A DNA stretch of 64,000 bases from Aquarana catesbeiana (GCF_042186555.1 NC_133328.1:330454539-330518538); one strand, 5' to 3'; positions 26,767 through 37,942 are shown, counted from the first letter of the stretch. The notes: generated by a model from the letters alone, not told the origin. A program made the numbers and translations.

Positions 26767-27578
26767 TAGACATGTGCATTCATTTTCGTCCGAATGCAAT
26801 TTCGGCCGAATTTCAGGTATTTTCGCTGTCATTTTAATAAACGATAATGAACGTGCAGAATCCAAAAACCGAAAGATCTGACATAAACAAATGCTTTTTT
26901 TTGTTTTTGTTGCGACAATAGTTTGATATAGATAGGAGATTCGACATGACGCCTGACAATAGCGATCTGTGTCCATCGAACCTGTGGTCGAATGTGCCTA
27001 ACCTTAGCTCTATTAGTCCAAGATTATTCTACATAGAGAGAAAAGATTTGACATAGAGAGAAAAGATTCAACATTATAGAGACAATAGCAAAAAAGGTTG
27101 AATGTGCCTAACCTAACTCTATTAGTCCAAGATTATTCGACATAGAGAGAAAAGATTCGACATGAAGATTCGACGAAGCAGACGCCGTGAGCAGACATTT
27201 ATGGTCAAATGCTCCGCCTATAGGCTATAGAAGAATTCTAATTTTGGTTGACTAGTAATAATAATTAATAAATATAATTATTACTAGTGTCATACAACAT
27301 TAGAATTCTACTATAACTTGTAGGCAGAACATTTGACAGGAAATGTACGATTGCGGCGTCGTACAGTTTAGCTGCTCCATCGAATCTTCTTAGAACATTC
27401 GACAGACACCATAAGCCTTCAATGACAGCTTCGACCTTAATTATTTTGGATTTTCGGACGAATGCATTTTTTAACAAAACAAAATAAATAAAAACGAATT
27501 TCGGGAGTAACAAAATACATATATTTTTCGGACGATAACGAAATTCTGAAACAAAATATTTCAGTGTGCACATGTCTA
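26767..27578. mobile_element. 812-bp hAT-like MITE inserted in DIRS fragment A
   Basis: The ends TAGACATGTGCA and TGCACATGTCTA form a perfect 12-bp terminal inverted repeat. Flanks GTCTATCT (26,759-26,766) and GTCTATTT (27,579-27,586) are an 8-bp target duplication with one difference. Subterminal TTTCGTCCGAATGC and CGGACGATAACG also pair. The middle holds a strong inverted repeat centred near 27,270 (AGAATTCTAAT with ATTAGAATTCT and ACTAGTAATAATAATT with AATTATTACTAGT) and GACATAGAGAGAAAAGATT direct repeats. No transposase frame. The same family includes the 4.5-kb element at 38,243. Confidence 0.9.
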
Positions 27579-27586
27579 GTCTATTT

Positions 27587-27955
27587 CAGTTTGCTTGGGC
27601 CTCCTGTCACAATTTCTGATCTTTCAGCTTTCTTTATAGTTGCTGGCTTGAACAAAATGACTATTGAAGCCAGAGTCCTAAAGGATAGGGCAGTGTCTGA
27701 TGCATCCATCCCCATATGCTTCTGGGAGCATGTTCCTTAGTTCCTTGCATTTCTTTGTTCAGGGTATCACACAGTGTTCTTTCTGATAGGTCACCTTTAA
27801 CTCTGTGGGATCTCAATTTAGTGCTGTCAGTGTTACAGAAGCTACAATTTGAGCTGATTTGGGATCTTCATTTAGCTGTTTTGACACAGAAGGTTGTGTC
27901 TGTGGTTGCTAATATTTCATCAAGAAGGGTCAAAAATCCAGTTATTATGTAGCTT
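27587..27955 (+). pseudogene. DIRS fragment A, tyrosine recombinase part (right of the MITE)
   Basis: The reading continues the DIRS order: GLNKMTIEARVLKDR, then LTLWDLNLVLSVLQKLQFE at 27,801-27,857, then VVSVVANISSRRVK. The last stretch is the recombinase region with the conserved RRV arginine. The frame ends at 27,952-27,954, long before the catalytic tyrosine, so only the N-terminal recombinase part is present. Compare the equivalent ISAARRVSEL of fragment B at 31,993. The next 200 bp (to about 28,160) hold nothing I can assign. Confidence 0.78.
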
Positions 27956-28159
27956 ACCAAGCTAGATGTGGTGGTTCCATCAGGTTTTTTTTTCAGGGTT
28001 TTTTCTTTATTTTCACTTGGTGATCTGGCCAGTAACATTCATGTCCTAGACACTCAGACACTCCCAGGAGTTGCCCCTCCAGTTGCAGACAATGAGCCAG
28101 TGACAATGTTATCATGTGATACTAACGGCTCCTGTTAAACTTTCTATAGCTGTAAAGGG

Positions 28160-29886
28160 TGAATGATAACATTTTTAAAACAAACAGGCTACTCTGCATG
28201 TATTCTGAGCCCAGAGGTGTGTAACAGAATGTTGCCAACTAAAGCTGTTAGCCGTCGGATCGAAGGCCCGTGCTTGCGCGTGAAAACTCTTTTATTTAAA
28301 GACAAAAATAGGGGGTGCGATGTGAGGGTGGGGGCAGGAATTAGTGCAGCATTGGCTTCCTCCAATGCAGGAGTGTGTTTTTCTAAAAAAATTCAATTTG
28401 TGCTGCCTAAAAAATTGTCAGAGAGAGCAAAGAGGAGCATGAAAGAGGTTTTGGTTGGTGAGCATTAATAGCAGCGGCAGTGGCTGGACTATTGCTCAAG
28501 CAGTGGATGTGATTTCTTCTGGTAGTACCTCTGCTTTGTGCATCGGGCTATGGTCAGATGGAGGGGTTTGAAACACCCCTAAAAAAGAGCTAAAAGGGTC
28601 TCCCTCAAGCTCTGGATAGCCTACTCATTTTTAAAAATGGCATTCTACCCTCAGAGGAGGTGGCTGGTCAGAGTGAGCATCGGGGCCATAAAATGTTTGC
28701 AACTGTTTTCAACACCGCAGCCCCTGTTTCTTTTACTAAAAAGATATTTTTTCCTCAGCCATGATAGGTTTTAAAAAAAAAGGTTTAGAGACTTTAATCG
28801 CATCCCAGTGTGGGTCAAAATGTGACAGGTTCTCTTCCATTACCAAGGACCCTCAAACTACGGAACTAGGGGCGGGAGAAGAAGAATTCCCTCAGGGGAC
28901 CATGGTGAGGCTGATGACTCCTCTTCTGAGGTGTCAAATGTGGGAGAATCAGCTGTTTCAATCTTAAGATTGATGGTGCAGTTTCTTGCTGAATGGTCTG
29001 CTCCACATTTATGTACCCTTAACTGAGTGTTTGGGTAAGCTAAAGCCTCCTCAAACTGTGCATGCCTTTTCCTGTCCATTCATTATTGGAAAAGTTTTTT
29101 GTATCTGAGAGGATCACCCAGATAAGCATTATTTCCCCTCCTAAAAAAAAAGTTTTCACACTTTATCCTTTGGTGGAGGAAATTCACTAAGTAGGGTATA
29201 CCAGCAATTAACGCTGCTATATCCTCTGTGATTAAGAGTTTTACTTGTCTGGCAGACAATGCTCAAATGCTTAGGGATCCAACGGATAAAAAGTTGGAAT
29301 CCCTATTAAAGAAAAAAAAACAAAACACTTTTTTCTCTGGCAGATTGAGTGTCTCAGCCTGCGCTGACAGTAATCGGTTCAAGGTTATCCTGCTCAGCAG
29401 GCCTAGGATCTGGCAGCTTTATGTTTGCAATCGTTGCTATGAGAGATTCTATCTTTCAGGCCTTGCGCCCTTCACTAAGCACCATGCAGAAGCTCCTGGC
29501 TAGTCTTCCTTTTTGCGGTGAAACAGCTATTTTGGGATGTTTTGGATACTACATCCAAAGAAATTCTAGTGGAAAAAGTACTCCTTTTGCCATTTAAGAA
29601 AAGGAGTAAATGTATTTCAGTTTTAAAGCTCCTTCTTCTGTGCCAGGGGCATCAGCTTCCAGGCAATCACGAAGGGCTTCCACCGTCAAGTTCAAAAAGT
29701 AATCCTCATGGTTAACCCCAGGGACAAAAGAGGTCCTGGGGAGGAAACCTACAAGATACTGAAGCCTCCTTATGAGGAGGCGCCCCCGCTCGCTCAATAG
29801 GGGGAATTCTTCGGCAGTTCTCAAGGATCTGGCAGGAAGAGTGTCTAGACGAATGGGGGACTTCCTCAATAGCTCCAAGGTACAAA
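28160..29886 (+). pseudogene. DIRS fragment B, probable gag-like region
   Basis: This stretch precedes a recognisable DIRS reverse transcriptase in the same orientation and spacing, so I take it as the gag-like ORF. Pieces of open frame are basic and lysine-rich (28,163-28,468, with KKIQFVLPKKLSERAKRSMK) and include a run of lysines near 29,320. Frames break repeatedly, and there is no zinc-finger or other signature by which gag could be proved. DIRS gag is poorly conserved, so assignment by position is the best available; unrelated repeat DNA is the alternative. Confidence 0.45.
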
Positions 29887-30720
29887 ATGGAGTTCCAAGA
29901 GTTCCCGCCTCCTTGTTTTCTCAGATCAAACATTCCTAAGGATCCAGAGAAAAAGAAGTCTTTCTATCAAGCATTGGATCATCTTTTGGCAAAAAGTTCT
30001 CATGATGGCCGCCATGTAAGAGCAGAGGTTGGGGTTTGGTTAAATCCAAATGGACATTCTGGATCTCAAAAATCTAAATTCAATTCCTGAATATAACCAC
30101 TCTCTTTTCGCATTGAGTCAATCCAATCAGTTATTTCCATCCTACAAGGAGGAGAACTTCTGGCAAAGATGCATACCTCCATATGCCTATTTCCTCGCTC
30201 ACTTGTAATATCTACTTTTCAAGGTGGAAAATCTTCATTTTCAGTGTGTAGCTCTGCTTTCCAGTCTAGCTACTGCACCATGAGTGTTTACAAAGGTTCT
30301 GGCCCCTCTTCTAGCCAGATTAAGGGCCCAAGGTATAACGAATGGTTTACCTGGACAATCTGTTCTTGATAGTCCAGTCAGTAGCCGTTTAAACTAAAGT
30401 ATGGTCACCACATTCAACTACCTGGAATATCTGTGTCAGATTCTCAACCTAGGAGAAATCTTCTTTAAAACTATGCGGAAGACTAAAATACTTGGGTCTG
30501 ATCATAGGTACACCCAAAAAAGGGTATTCTTGCCTCAGGCAAAAATCAGTGCCATAAAGGAACTGATTTAGGTGGTCAAAGCAAGATAATTTCTTCTATT
30601 CAGCTTTGCATGAGGTTGTTGGGAAAGATGGTGGTTTCATTCGAGACTGCTGCAAAACAGTATCTTATCGGCTTGGAACAAAGGGTTCAAGTTCTAGATT
30701 CCCAATGTGTCTGAATCCAA
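29887..30720 (+). pseudogene. DIRS fragment B, reverse transcriptase
   Basis: Across several frames the order of DIRS RT motifs is visible: AEVGVWLNPNGHSG near 30,025, DAYLHMPI-like sequence near 30,165, a HFQ-like stretch near 30,235, TKVLAPL near 30,285, then MVYLDNLFL at 30,342-30,368, and KYLGLIIGTPKKG near 30,490. The catalytic box reads YLDN (30,348-30,359) instead of YxDD. Several stops and frameshifts interrupt the domain. Copying of genomic RNA would not be possible from this copy. The 5S pseudogene follows immediately, at the RT to RNase H junction. Confidence 0.75.
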
Positions 30721-30721
30721 A

Positions 30722-30825
30722 GCCTACGGCCACATCACCCTGAAAGTGCCCAATCTCATCTGATCTTGGAGGCTAAGCAGGGTTGGGCCCTCGTTAGTAC
30801 CCGGAAATTACAGGTGCTATAGGCT
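30722..30825 (+). pseudogene. Truncated 5S rRNA pseudogene
   Basis: From GCCTACGGCC to GCTATAGGCT the sequence matches vertebrate 5S rRNA: CACCCTGAA, GCCCAATCTCATCTGATCTT, GGCTAAGCAGGGTTGGGCC, GTTAGTACCCGG. About 20 bases that normally follow GTACTTGG (the box C part of the internal pol III promoter through GACCGCCTGGG) are missing, giving 104 rather than about 120 bp. Box A (GGCTAAGCAGGG) is retained. With box C damaged and several substitutions it is a pseudogene, or the head of a 5S-derived SINE. It sits inside the DIRS coding region. Confidence 0.9.
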
Positions 30826-30839
30826 GGGTGCGTCGGAGC

Positions 30840-31360
30840 CTCAGTTTTATTTTCCCCTCTGCAAAGGGGAAAATCCTTCCTTCAGTTACCATGGAAATGG
30901 CCCAGATCATAAATGGCCTTGCCCATTATCAGTCTAGAAATTCAGGCAGAGCACTTGGTTCTGAGGGCCTGAACATTCAGTTTACGGTATTGTCCTGCCA
31001 GGATTCAATACGTCTATGCAACAGCAATGGCCTATATTAATCACCAAGGGGGCATAAGAAGTTGTGCGGCCCAGAGAAAGGTGAATCATATCCTACCTTG
31101 GGCAGAATACAATGTATTTTGCCTATTGGCGGTCTTCATTCTAGGAATAGAAAATTGGCAGGCGGAATACTTGAGTCGCCAGCAGTTGTTCCTGGGAGAA
31201 TGGTTCCTTCACCCCAATATCTTCCTCTCAATATGTCAAAGATGGGGGATCCCAGACATAGATCTGTTTATGTCCAGGTTCAACAAAGAAATCAACAACT
31301 TTGTGTCAAAAACAAAGGATCCGCTAGCATGCGGAACAGATGCCTTGCTATTCCCGTAGA
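30840..31360 (+). pseudogene. DIRS fragment B, RNase H and linker region
   Basis: Recognisable pieces are QIINGLAHYQSRNSG near 30,905, RLCNSNGLY just before 31,040, and in the next frame MAYINHQGGIRS at 31,027-31,062, then PWAEYNVF, WQAEYLSRQQL, GEWFLHPNIF and IDLFMSRFN. YINHQGG with a following AEYLSRQ and WGIPDIDLF is the typical order of vertebrate DIRS pol between RNase H and the recombinase. The frame at 31,027-31,359 is intact for 110 codons; the part upstream is shifted. Confidence 0.8.
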
Positions 31361-31389
31361 ATCGATTCTCACTGATCAAGCAGGAAGGG

Positions 31390-32546
31390 AAGTTGGTGAT
31401 TCTTGTGGCCCCCAGTGGGGCCCAGGAAATCTTGGTATGCAGAGATCATAAAGATGACAGTAGGGGACCCATGGACCCTACTGACATGGCCAGACCTTCT
31501 ATCGCAAGGTCCGGTATTCCATCTTCTTTACAAACGCTAAATTTAAAGGTTTGGCTATTGAGACCCACACTCAATGAGCTGTCAGGTTCAGTGGTTTCTA
31601 TCTTGGTTAATGCAAGGGAGCCGGTCTCCATAATTATATATTATGGAGTCTGGGAAACATATGTCTCCTGGTGTGAAACCAGGGGTTGCACCCCAGGAAA
31701 TGGGTCAAAGGTAGAATCCTTGACTTTCTGCAGATGGAGTGAGAAATAAATCTGGCCTTGAGTGATTTCTAAGGACAGGTCTCAGCCTTATCAGTATTAT
31801 TTCAATGACCACTTGCTTAGCTTTCTTTGGTTTGTAACTTTATTCAGGGGGTAACACAGCTTAATCCCCAGTTAGGTCACCCCTGAACCCTTGGGACTTG
31901 AATTTAGTTTTGGCAGCATTACAAAACAGCCTTTTTTGGACCGATATGACATATTCCCTTTTTTGACAAGGAAACTATTTTTTCTGGTAACCATATCTGC
32001 TGCAAGAAGGGTATCAGAATTGGCGGCTTTTCTTGTAAAGAGCCATATTTTTATTGTTCACAAGGATAAGGTAGTATTGAGTCCTCATCCTAACTTTTTA
32101 AAAAAGGTAGTATCAGGTTTTTATTCAAACCAGGATATTGTTCTATCTTCATTTTTTCAGAACCCTGTTCTATGGAAGAAAAATCACTACATTCTCTTGA
32201 TGTGGTGAGAGCAGTCAAAGTCTACTTAAAGGCGACTGATCAGATTCGGAAAACGGATGTTTTGTTCATACTGCCTGAAGGTCCTAAAAGAGGACAGGCA
32301 GTATCGAAATCTATTTCTACATGGATTCAACAGGTAATTGTTCAAGCTTATGGTTTTAAGAGGTAGATTCCACCCTCTCAAATCAAAACGCACTCCTCTA
32401 GGACTGTTAGTGCTCCATGGGAAGTGCATCACTAAGCCTCCATGGCTCAAATCTGCAAGGCCGCAACTTGGTCTTCAATTTATACATTTACCAGATTCTA
32501 TCAGGTGGATGTAAAAAGGCATGAGGATATCGCCTTTGCAGCGTAG
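31390..32546 (+). pseudogene. DIRS fragment B, tyrosine recombinase
   Basis: The recombinase mediates integration of the circular DNA intermediate in place of an integrase. Landmarks in order: VSWCETRGCTP near 31,660, FLTRKLFFLVTISAARRVSELAA (conserved R at 32,005-32,010; stretch 31,951-32,028), ESLHSLDVVRAVKVYLKATD at 32,175-32,235, RKTDVLFILPEG, SKSISTWIQQVIVQAYG, and the C-terminal ATWSSIYTFTRFYQVDV, ending with a stop at 32,544-32,546. The domain is spread over at least three frames. Most catalytic-region motifs survive by eye, so this is the best preserved part of the copy. Confidence 0.83.
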
Positions 32547-32584
32547 TGTGCCACAGGCAGCAGTGTAAGTCCTCTAGTCTCATG

Positions 32585-32985
32585 TTGCCCTAATTCTGTT
32601 GTGTCTCCCTCCCGTCAGTTGGCATTGCTATGGGACATCCCACATAGTAACTACTATGGGTCTGTGTCCTGTGATGTACGATTAAAGAAAATAGGATTTT
32701 TATAACAGCTTACCTGTAAAATCCTTTTCTTTTGAAGTACATCACAGGACACAGAGGTCCTGCCCCTCTTTCTAGTATACATGTGTATTGCTTTGCTACA
32801 AAACTGAGATGCTCTTGGTATGGGAGGGGTTACATAGGGAGGCAACTTCCTGTTTAGGGTGTGCCAGTGTCCAGCACCTGAAGGTGGACTATAACCTACA
32901 TAGTAACTACTATGTCCCATGAAGTACTTCTAAAGAAAAGGATTTTACAGGTAAGCTGTTATAAAAATCCTATTATTTCTGCCAC
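32585..32985. repeat. DIRS terminal region with stacked inverted repeats
   Basis: Directly after the recombinase stop, two perfect inverted repeats overlap: a 17-bp pair TGTGTCCTGTGATGTAC (32,663-32,679) with its complement at 32,737-32,753, and a 42-bp pair at 32,690-32,731 and 32,933-32,974 (begins AATAGGATTTTTATAACAGC). CATAGTAACTACTATG is repeated at 32,643 and 32,898. DIRS elements carry inverted terminal repeats plus an internal complementary region, and this fits such a 3' end. It may also be where two DIRS ends meet head to head. Confidence 0.7.
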
Positions 32986-32999
32986 TAGAAAATACACCA

Positions 33000-34373
33000 G
33001 TGGTAAGATATTGTATTTTAGTGACTTTCCATGTATCTATCACCTGTCAGAATCTCAATTCCTGGTAATGATCGGGACCATGGTCTTCCCTGTACCTTTA
33101 ATAAAGAGGGCTCAGTGAAGAAGACTTCCTTTCCAGAAAGGTTTTTCTCTAACAGTAGACATGCACCAAACTATTCATATCCCACAGACAATAAAATGCC
33201 TTTGGTGGTGGATGTGATCGAAAATCCTCTCAGCTTCCCAGAGTCAACAAAACTTCCCTATTCAGGAAGTTGTCTTGAACATTCCATATTTCCAGCTAGC
33301 CTTTTTTCCCATGCTTTTTATCACCTAACATTAGGCTGGCCAGTCTTGATGAGGATAGACAACATTACAGTAGTGTACTACCACTCAAGAACCTTCTCTC
33401 CTGAGAGGATTACCAGAGGCTCTAGTAGAAGTCTGCTGAAGAGAGCTAAGCAAAGCATGACCTGAGCAGAGAAGAAGATCTACAAAATGTTGGTTATCTA
33501 CCTGCTGTGGATTCAGAACTACCAGGATTTTTGTGAATTACTTCCAGTTACATCAAAAAGAATAATGCTTTACAGAGCCCAGAGTGTTAAAATATATTCT
33601 TTTTAAGACTTGGTTTGCTCTGCTATGATCAGATTTTGATCCGCCTTTCAGTGTGATTATGTGATGCAACTTGGATGCTACTTGGATGTGGTTTGCATAT
33701 CTTATGGGGCTAGAATCATGCTGGAATTGGTCCAAAGTAGTACAGGACTTTTTTTCCAAAATCATGCTGCATTGCATTGATGTGAACAGGCATCAACAAT
33801 GTAATTTCTCCTACTTAACGCTACCCCAGAAATTTGTCCGGTTTCCATTATATAATAAACTGGTATTCACATTTCTTCCCAACTTAAATGAGATAAAATT
33901 TACAGCTACAGCAATTGAAGTGTGATTACTATACTATTCATGCCCAGTTCCAATCATAACCCTTCCCATCCAACAAGATTTTGTTAGACAAGGCCAGAAC
34001 AGAACTGGATCTTTTATCACAAGAATCTGAGAAAACCCTTTTGCAGATTCTGTCACACTGTTTATACCAAGGCCAACAAACCTGACACTTTCATAGCTCT
34101 TCATCTTCATCAACTGGATCATGAAGGCAAATCAATTTGGCTCAAAATATCTAAAGACGCTTACATGTTAATAGGTCTTTGATCTCAAATTGCTTATTAG
34201 TACTCCTGGCCAAAATGCCTCTCCTTTTCTTATATATACATAGAGTTAACTTTAAATATTCATGCCATAAATCTGGAACAGTTTAGGCAGGCACAGTTAG
34301 CTTTTCCACTGCAGGTGGCACTCAAACTGCAACAGCATTGCAGAGGGAGAGGAAGTCAAGGGCAACATTGCTC
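33000..34373. other. Mostly unassigned sequence with a weak RNase H-like relic
   Basis: 33,320-33,465 reads GWPVLMRIDNITVVYY followed by SSRSLLKRAKQSM, which loosely resembles a DIRS RNase H segment (VRxDN...RSRSLLKRA). This is weak and may be chance. The remainder is AT-rich, has no convincing ORF or terminal repeats, and I could not identify it. Confidence 0.3.
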
Positions 34374-34381
34374 CTCTATGG

Positions 34382-34527
34382 AAGGGATCTCCAAACTACG
34401 GCCCCCCAGCTGTTGCAGAACTACACATCCCATGAGGCATTGTAAAACTGACATTCACAGACATGACTAGGCATGATGGGAATTTTAGTTCCTGAACAAC
34501 TGGAGTCACATAGCTTGGAGACCTCTG
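34382..34527. mobile_element. 146-bp hAT-like MITE
   Basis: The left end AAGGGATCTCCAAACTACGG pairs with the right end (AGCTTGGAGACCTCTG read in reverse complement). Inner arms continue as CCAGCTGTTGCAGAACTAC with TAGTTCCTGAACAACTGG and CATCCCATGAGGCAT with ATGATGGGA. Flanks CTCTATGG (34,374-34,381) and CTCTGTGG (34,528-34,535) are an 8-bp target duplication with one mismatch. The sequence folds nearly end to end. Following DNA to 34,960 shows no gene or repeat I recognise. Confidence 0.82.
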
Positions 34528-34963
34528 CTCTGTGGTTTCCAGGGGCACTGGGGCAGCTACAATATCTGAACAATATTTGAATATCTGTGACTCTGATGGC
34601 CATCTTGGGTCAGGCAGTGTCTATTTAGGACCCTGACTCCCGAGCTTGGTGCACATTCCACATGTGAGTAGCGAAGGGACAGATCACCTATCTGACAGTA
34701 GTTAGTGGCAGGGAAAGGTTTCAGACAAATAAGGAAATTGCAGGGACATACCATCCTTCCTGGAAGACTCCCCACTTGGGTACGGCCCAGCCTGGCCACA
34801 TTCCACCCCTTAGGACAGATGCTGTCGGCACACCTGAGATCTACTGCTAACTCATCTCTGTACATTCCATGAGTATTCCTGACCAGGTTGTCTTCCCACC
34901 AGGCTAGCTGTATTTGCTGAACTTTGATTTCAATATATTTTTGTTTTTGCAACTGGACTCTGA

Positions 34964-35251
34964 GGGGTTGATTTACCAAAGGCAACTAGACTGTGCATTT
35001 GCAAAGTGCAGTTGCACTCTGCAGGTGCAGTTGCTCCAGAGCTTAGTAAATGAGGTAAAGCTTCACTTTGCAAAGAACACCCAATCACATGCAAAGGAAA
35101 ATAAAAAAACAGCAGTTTACTTGCACGTGATTGGATGATGGAAGTCAGCAGAGCTTCTGCTCATTTACTAAGCTCTGGAGCAACTGCTCTTGTAGAGTGC
35201 AACTGCACTTTGCAAAGTGCACAGTCAATTTGCCTTTAGTAAATCAACCCC
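34964..35251. mobile_element. 288-bp foldback MITE with 3-bp target duplication
   Basis: The ends GGGGTTGATTTACCAAAGGC and GCCTTTAGTAAATCAACCCC are inverted repeats; pairing continues inward (TGTGCATTTGCAAAGTGCAG and its partner near 35,205, CTCCAGAGCTTAGTAAATGA with TCATTTACTAAGCTCTGGAG). Flanks are TGA (34,961-34,963 and 35,252-35,254). A 3-bp duplication suggests PIF/Harbinger, but TGA is not the usual TWA. The element at 47,310 has related ends. Confidence 0.82.
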
Positions 35252-35399
35252 TGAGTGTTTACTGCCGCTGCACCATGCCATACCTCCCCAGACACTTATG
35301 AGACATACTTTTGTATCTGTGAAACTAATTTTCTCTTCTTTTTTTCCCTTGCATTGTATGTGCAATCTTCTGAGATAAATTAGGTTACATAACTGGTAA

Positions 35400-36185
35400 G
35401 GTTGCATAAATATACCAGTCCATCCAGTGCAACCTGTGTGTTTATGTTAGTGTGTATGTATTTATTTCACTGCCATTTCCTGTATCCCGCCATTATTGCA
35501 TTCACTAAGATGCCCATCTAGAAATTTTTTTAACTTATTGACAACCCCCTGCTGACACCACATATTGTAGAAGGGATTTCCACATGCTTACAGCTCGAAC
35601 AGTAAATAACCCCTTACATGGTTTAAGGTTAAACAGCTTCTTGTCTAATTTCATTGAATGGCTGTTAAGTGTCTTCTTAAGGGACCTGAGACTGACTTGT
35701 TTTCTCCCTATGCTACAATCACCATGTTTAAATTTATATTTTGTGAAAAACATCTTCTCCAGGGAGAAAACATTTAATGTTTGTAGTCAGTCCCCTCATT
35801 AACTTTGTTGCCCCCTCTGGACTCTCTCCAGTTCCAGCACATCCTTCCTGAGTATGGGTGACCAGAACTGGACGGCATGCTCAAGATGTGACTAAGCTAG
35901 AGTTTTGTAAAGTGGTAGAAATATAGTCTTATCTCTTTAGCAAATAACATTTTTAATGCATGATAATAGTCTGCTAGATTTGTTTGCTGTGGCTTGGCAT
36001 TGCATGCTTTTGCTGAGCCTATGATCTACTAGGACCCTCAGATCCTTTTCCAACCTTGATTCCCCCACAAAGGTTCTCCCCTAGAGAATAACTTGCATTT
36101 ATATGTTTTGCCCCCAAGTGGATTACTTTAAATGTATTATTATTAATATTAAACTTAATTTGCCATGTAGTTGCTCACCCCTCTA
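35400..36185 (-). pseudogene. Older CR1-like LINE 3' fragment
   Basis: On the minus strand this aligns by eye with the 3' end of the longer CR1 copy at 55,943-56,760. Shared plus-strand phrases include GGGATTTCCACATGCTTAC, AAGGTTAAACAGCTTCTTGT, CTCTCCAGTTCCAGCACATC, GAGCCTATGATCTACTAGGA and TTGCCATGTAGTTGCTCACC. It would encode the C-terminal reverse transcriptase thumb and linker. It is clearly more diverged than the 55,943 copy and has many frame breaks, so it is an older insertion truncated on the 5' side, as is usual for LINEs. Confidence 0.78.
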
Positions 36186-37055
36186 TTTTAGGTGCTGGAA
36201 TAAGGGGCCACAAAATGTTAACTTGCTTAAGAATGGGCCCCTAACTCCCAAACAGAATCCCCCTAAGGATATTAGACCATTTAAATCTATCATCAAAGAT
36301 TTTCTCACACAGTACAGTCCAAAATCAATTTCTAAGGAACTAGCCCACAAATCAGATGGCCCATTAAAAACAGAAGAGTTCAAAGCTGCTATCAAACACA
36401 TGAAATTAGGCAAAAGCCCAGGCCCTGATGGCTATTCCATGACTTATTACAAAACCTTTTCAGATTTATTAACCAACCCATTTCTAAGAGCATTTATTCT
36501 ACTATCAAAACCGAAACCGAACATTCCACCCAACCTCTTAGAAGCAAATATCTCGGTCATCACAAAACCTAGAAAAAATCATGAATTTACCTCTAATTAT
36601 CGCCCCATATCTCTTTTAAATACAGTTTTAAAACTTTTTGCAAAGATCCTTGCTAACCACCTACTCCCCCTGATCACTAAACTAGTAGAAAAAGACCAAG
36701 TAAGATTCCTCCCAGGCAGAGAGGCTAGGGACAATACCCTACATGCACTTAACATCCACGAATGGCTCACCAAATCTAAACACCCAGGATTTTTCTTTTT
36801 ATTAGATCCTGAGAAGGCGTTTGACAGGCTGACTTGGGACTAACTTGAAGCTGTACTACAGGCACTAGGTCTTGGCATTCCACTCATAAGCTTCATAATG
36901 TCACTGTACATATACCCTACAGCGAAAGTCAGAGTAAACTGCCTTCTGTCAAATGGAACCTGTCAGGGCTGCCCCCTGTCCCCCCTGCTATTTATTGTTA
37001 CCTCAAACCCTTCCTACATCGGTTACGAGATGGTGATATGGTATCCCCCAGTACG
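36186..37055 (+). pseudogene. L1-clade LINE reverse transcriptase fragment
   Basis: From GCWNKGPQ the reading follows an L1/Tx1-type RT: IKHMKLGKSPGPDGYSMTYY at 36,394-36,453, NISVITKPRKN, YRPISLLNTVLKLFAKILAN near 36,598, LVEKDQVRFLPGREARDNTL near 36,683, FFLLDPEKAFDRLTWD ending 36,840. A stop follows at 36,841-36,843. Beyond it the next motifs continue in the same frame (ALGLGIPLISF, NGTCQGCPLSPLLF near 36,955, then LKPFLHRLRDGDMVSP to about 37,050 after a frameshift). The YxDD box is absent. The fragment is 5'-truncated and is interrupted by the insertion at 37,056; its downstream part resumes near 37,581. Confidence 0.87.
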
Positions 37056-37580
37056 TGGAGTCTAAGGGCCAGCCGGTATTCTGCCAATGACCCCCTCACG
37101 AGGGTTTGGGCTTAGCTGCTTGCTGACCCCAGGTCACGACCCCGGGTTCACCCTACTCGCTAGGGAAGTACCAGGAGACACTGTCAGACAAGGATGGATG
37201 AATGAAGCAAAAGGAGAGCCGGATAGCGAGCCAAGGTCAGGGCGGGCTGCAGACAACGTAATCAGAACAAGCTGAGTCGGTACACAAGAGATCAGTTCAC
37301 GAGAGGTCAGGTTTAAGGCAGGTTACAAGAAGGGAACTCCTAAACAAATGTTGCTCAAGCAACCAGTAAATGGTTTGAAAGGGATTTAAATAGGGAAGCA
37401 CATGAGGGGCTGGACAGGAAGTAGCAGGAAGGAATCATATATTAGGCAACAGGTGTGGCCGGCGACACCCATAGCTGCAGAGTGCACAGAGCAGAACACA
37501 AGCTAGTGGAACAACAGGTGCCAGCCGGCCTACAGCAGTAAAGGTGAGACACAGATCAGCTCCACAGCTGATCTGTGACA
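37056..37580. mobile_element. Insertion splitting the L1 fragment, possibly a solo LTR
   Basis: The L1 reading ends at about 37,050 and L1-like sequence resumes after 37,580. The block between starts TGGAGTCTAAGG and ends GATCTGTGACA, giving TG...CA ends like an LTR, with a short palindrome (GATCAGCTCCACAGCTGATC) near its right end. I see no clear 4-6 bp target duplication (GTACG versus ATTTC), so the LTR call is weak. It has higher GC than its surroundings. It could equally be a SINE or other repeat. Confidence 0.45.
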
Positions 37581-37942
37581 ATTTCAATTTATTACACACT
37601 TTAAAATCAACTTTACAAAGTCACACGCTTTAAAAATAACACTACCAGAGTCACAAGTTTGAAAATGTAAACAAAACTTGCCATTTACATGGCAAACAGA
37701 ATCTATAACTTACCTAGGAATCCAGCAACCAGCAAACCTATACTCAAAAAACTAACACCCACTCCTCAAAACCATACCAGAAGACCTCCAAAAATGGAAC
37801 AAATCACATTTCTCATGGTTTGGTAGGGTGGCAATCATGAAAATGCACATCTTACCACATATATTATACCCCTAGAATTAGTTACTCCCAATTAACAAAA
37901 TCTAAAACCAAGGGTGGGATAGGCTTACGCAACATTCAATAC
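37581..37942 (+). pseudogene. L1-clade LINE, post-RT segment
   Basis: Readings such as ITYLGIQQPANLYSKN near 37,703 and LQKWNKSHFSWFGRVAIMKMHILP near 37,787-37,858 match the region after the YxDD box in L1-type ORF2 (YLGI...W...LSWxGRIxxIKM). Stops interrupt it. It is the continuation of the fragment at 36,186, with RT motif C lost. The Gypsy LTR begins directly after it. Confidence 0.72.

Noticed and set aside
30722..30825. Functional 5S rRNA gene
   Set aside because: About 20 bp including most of box C are missing and there are many substitutions.
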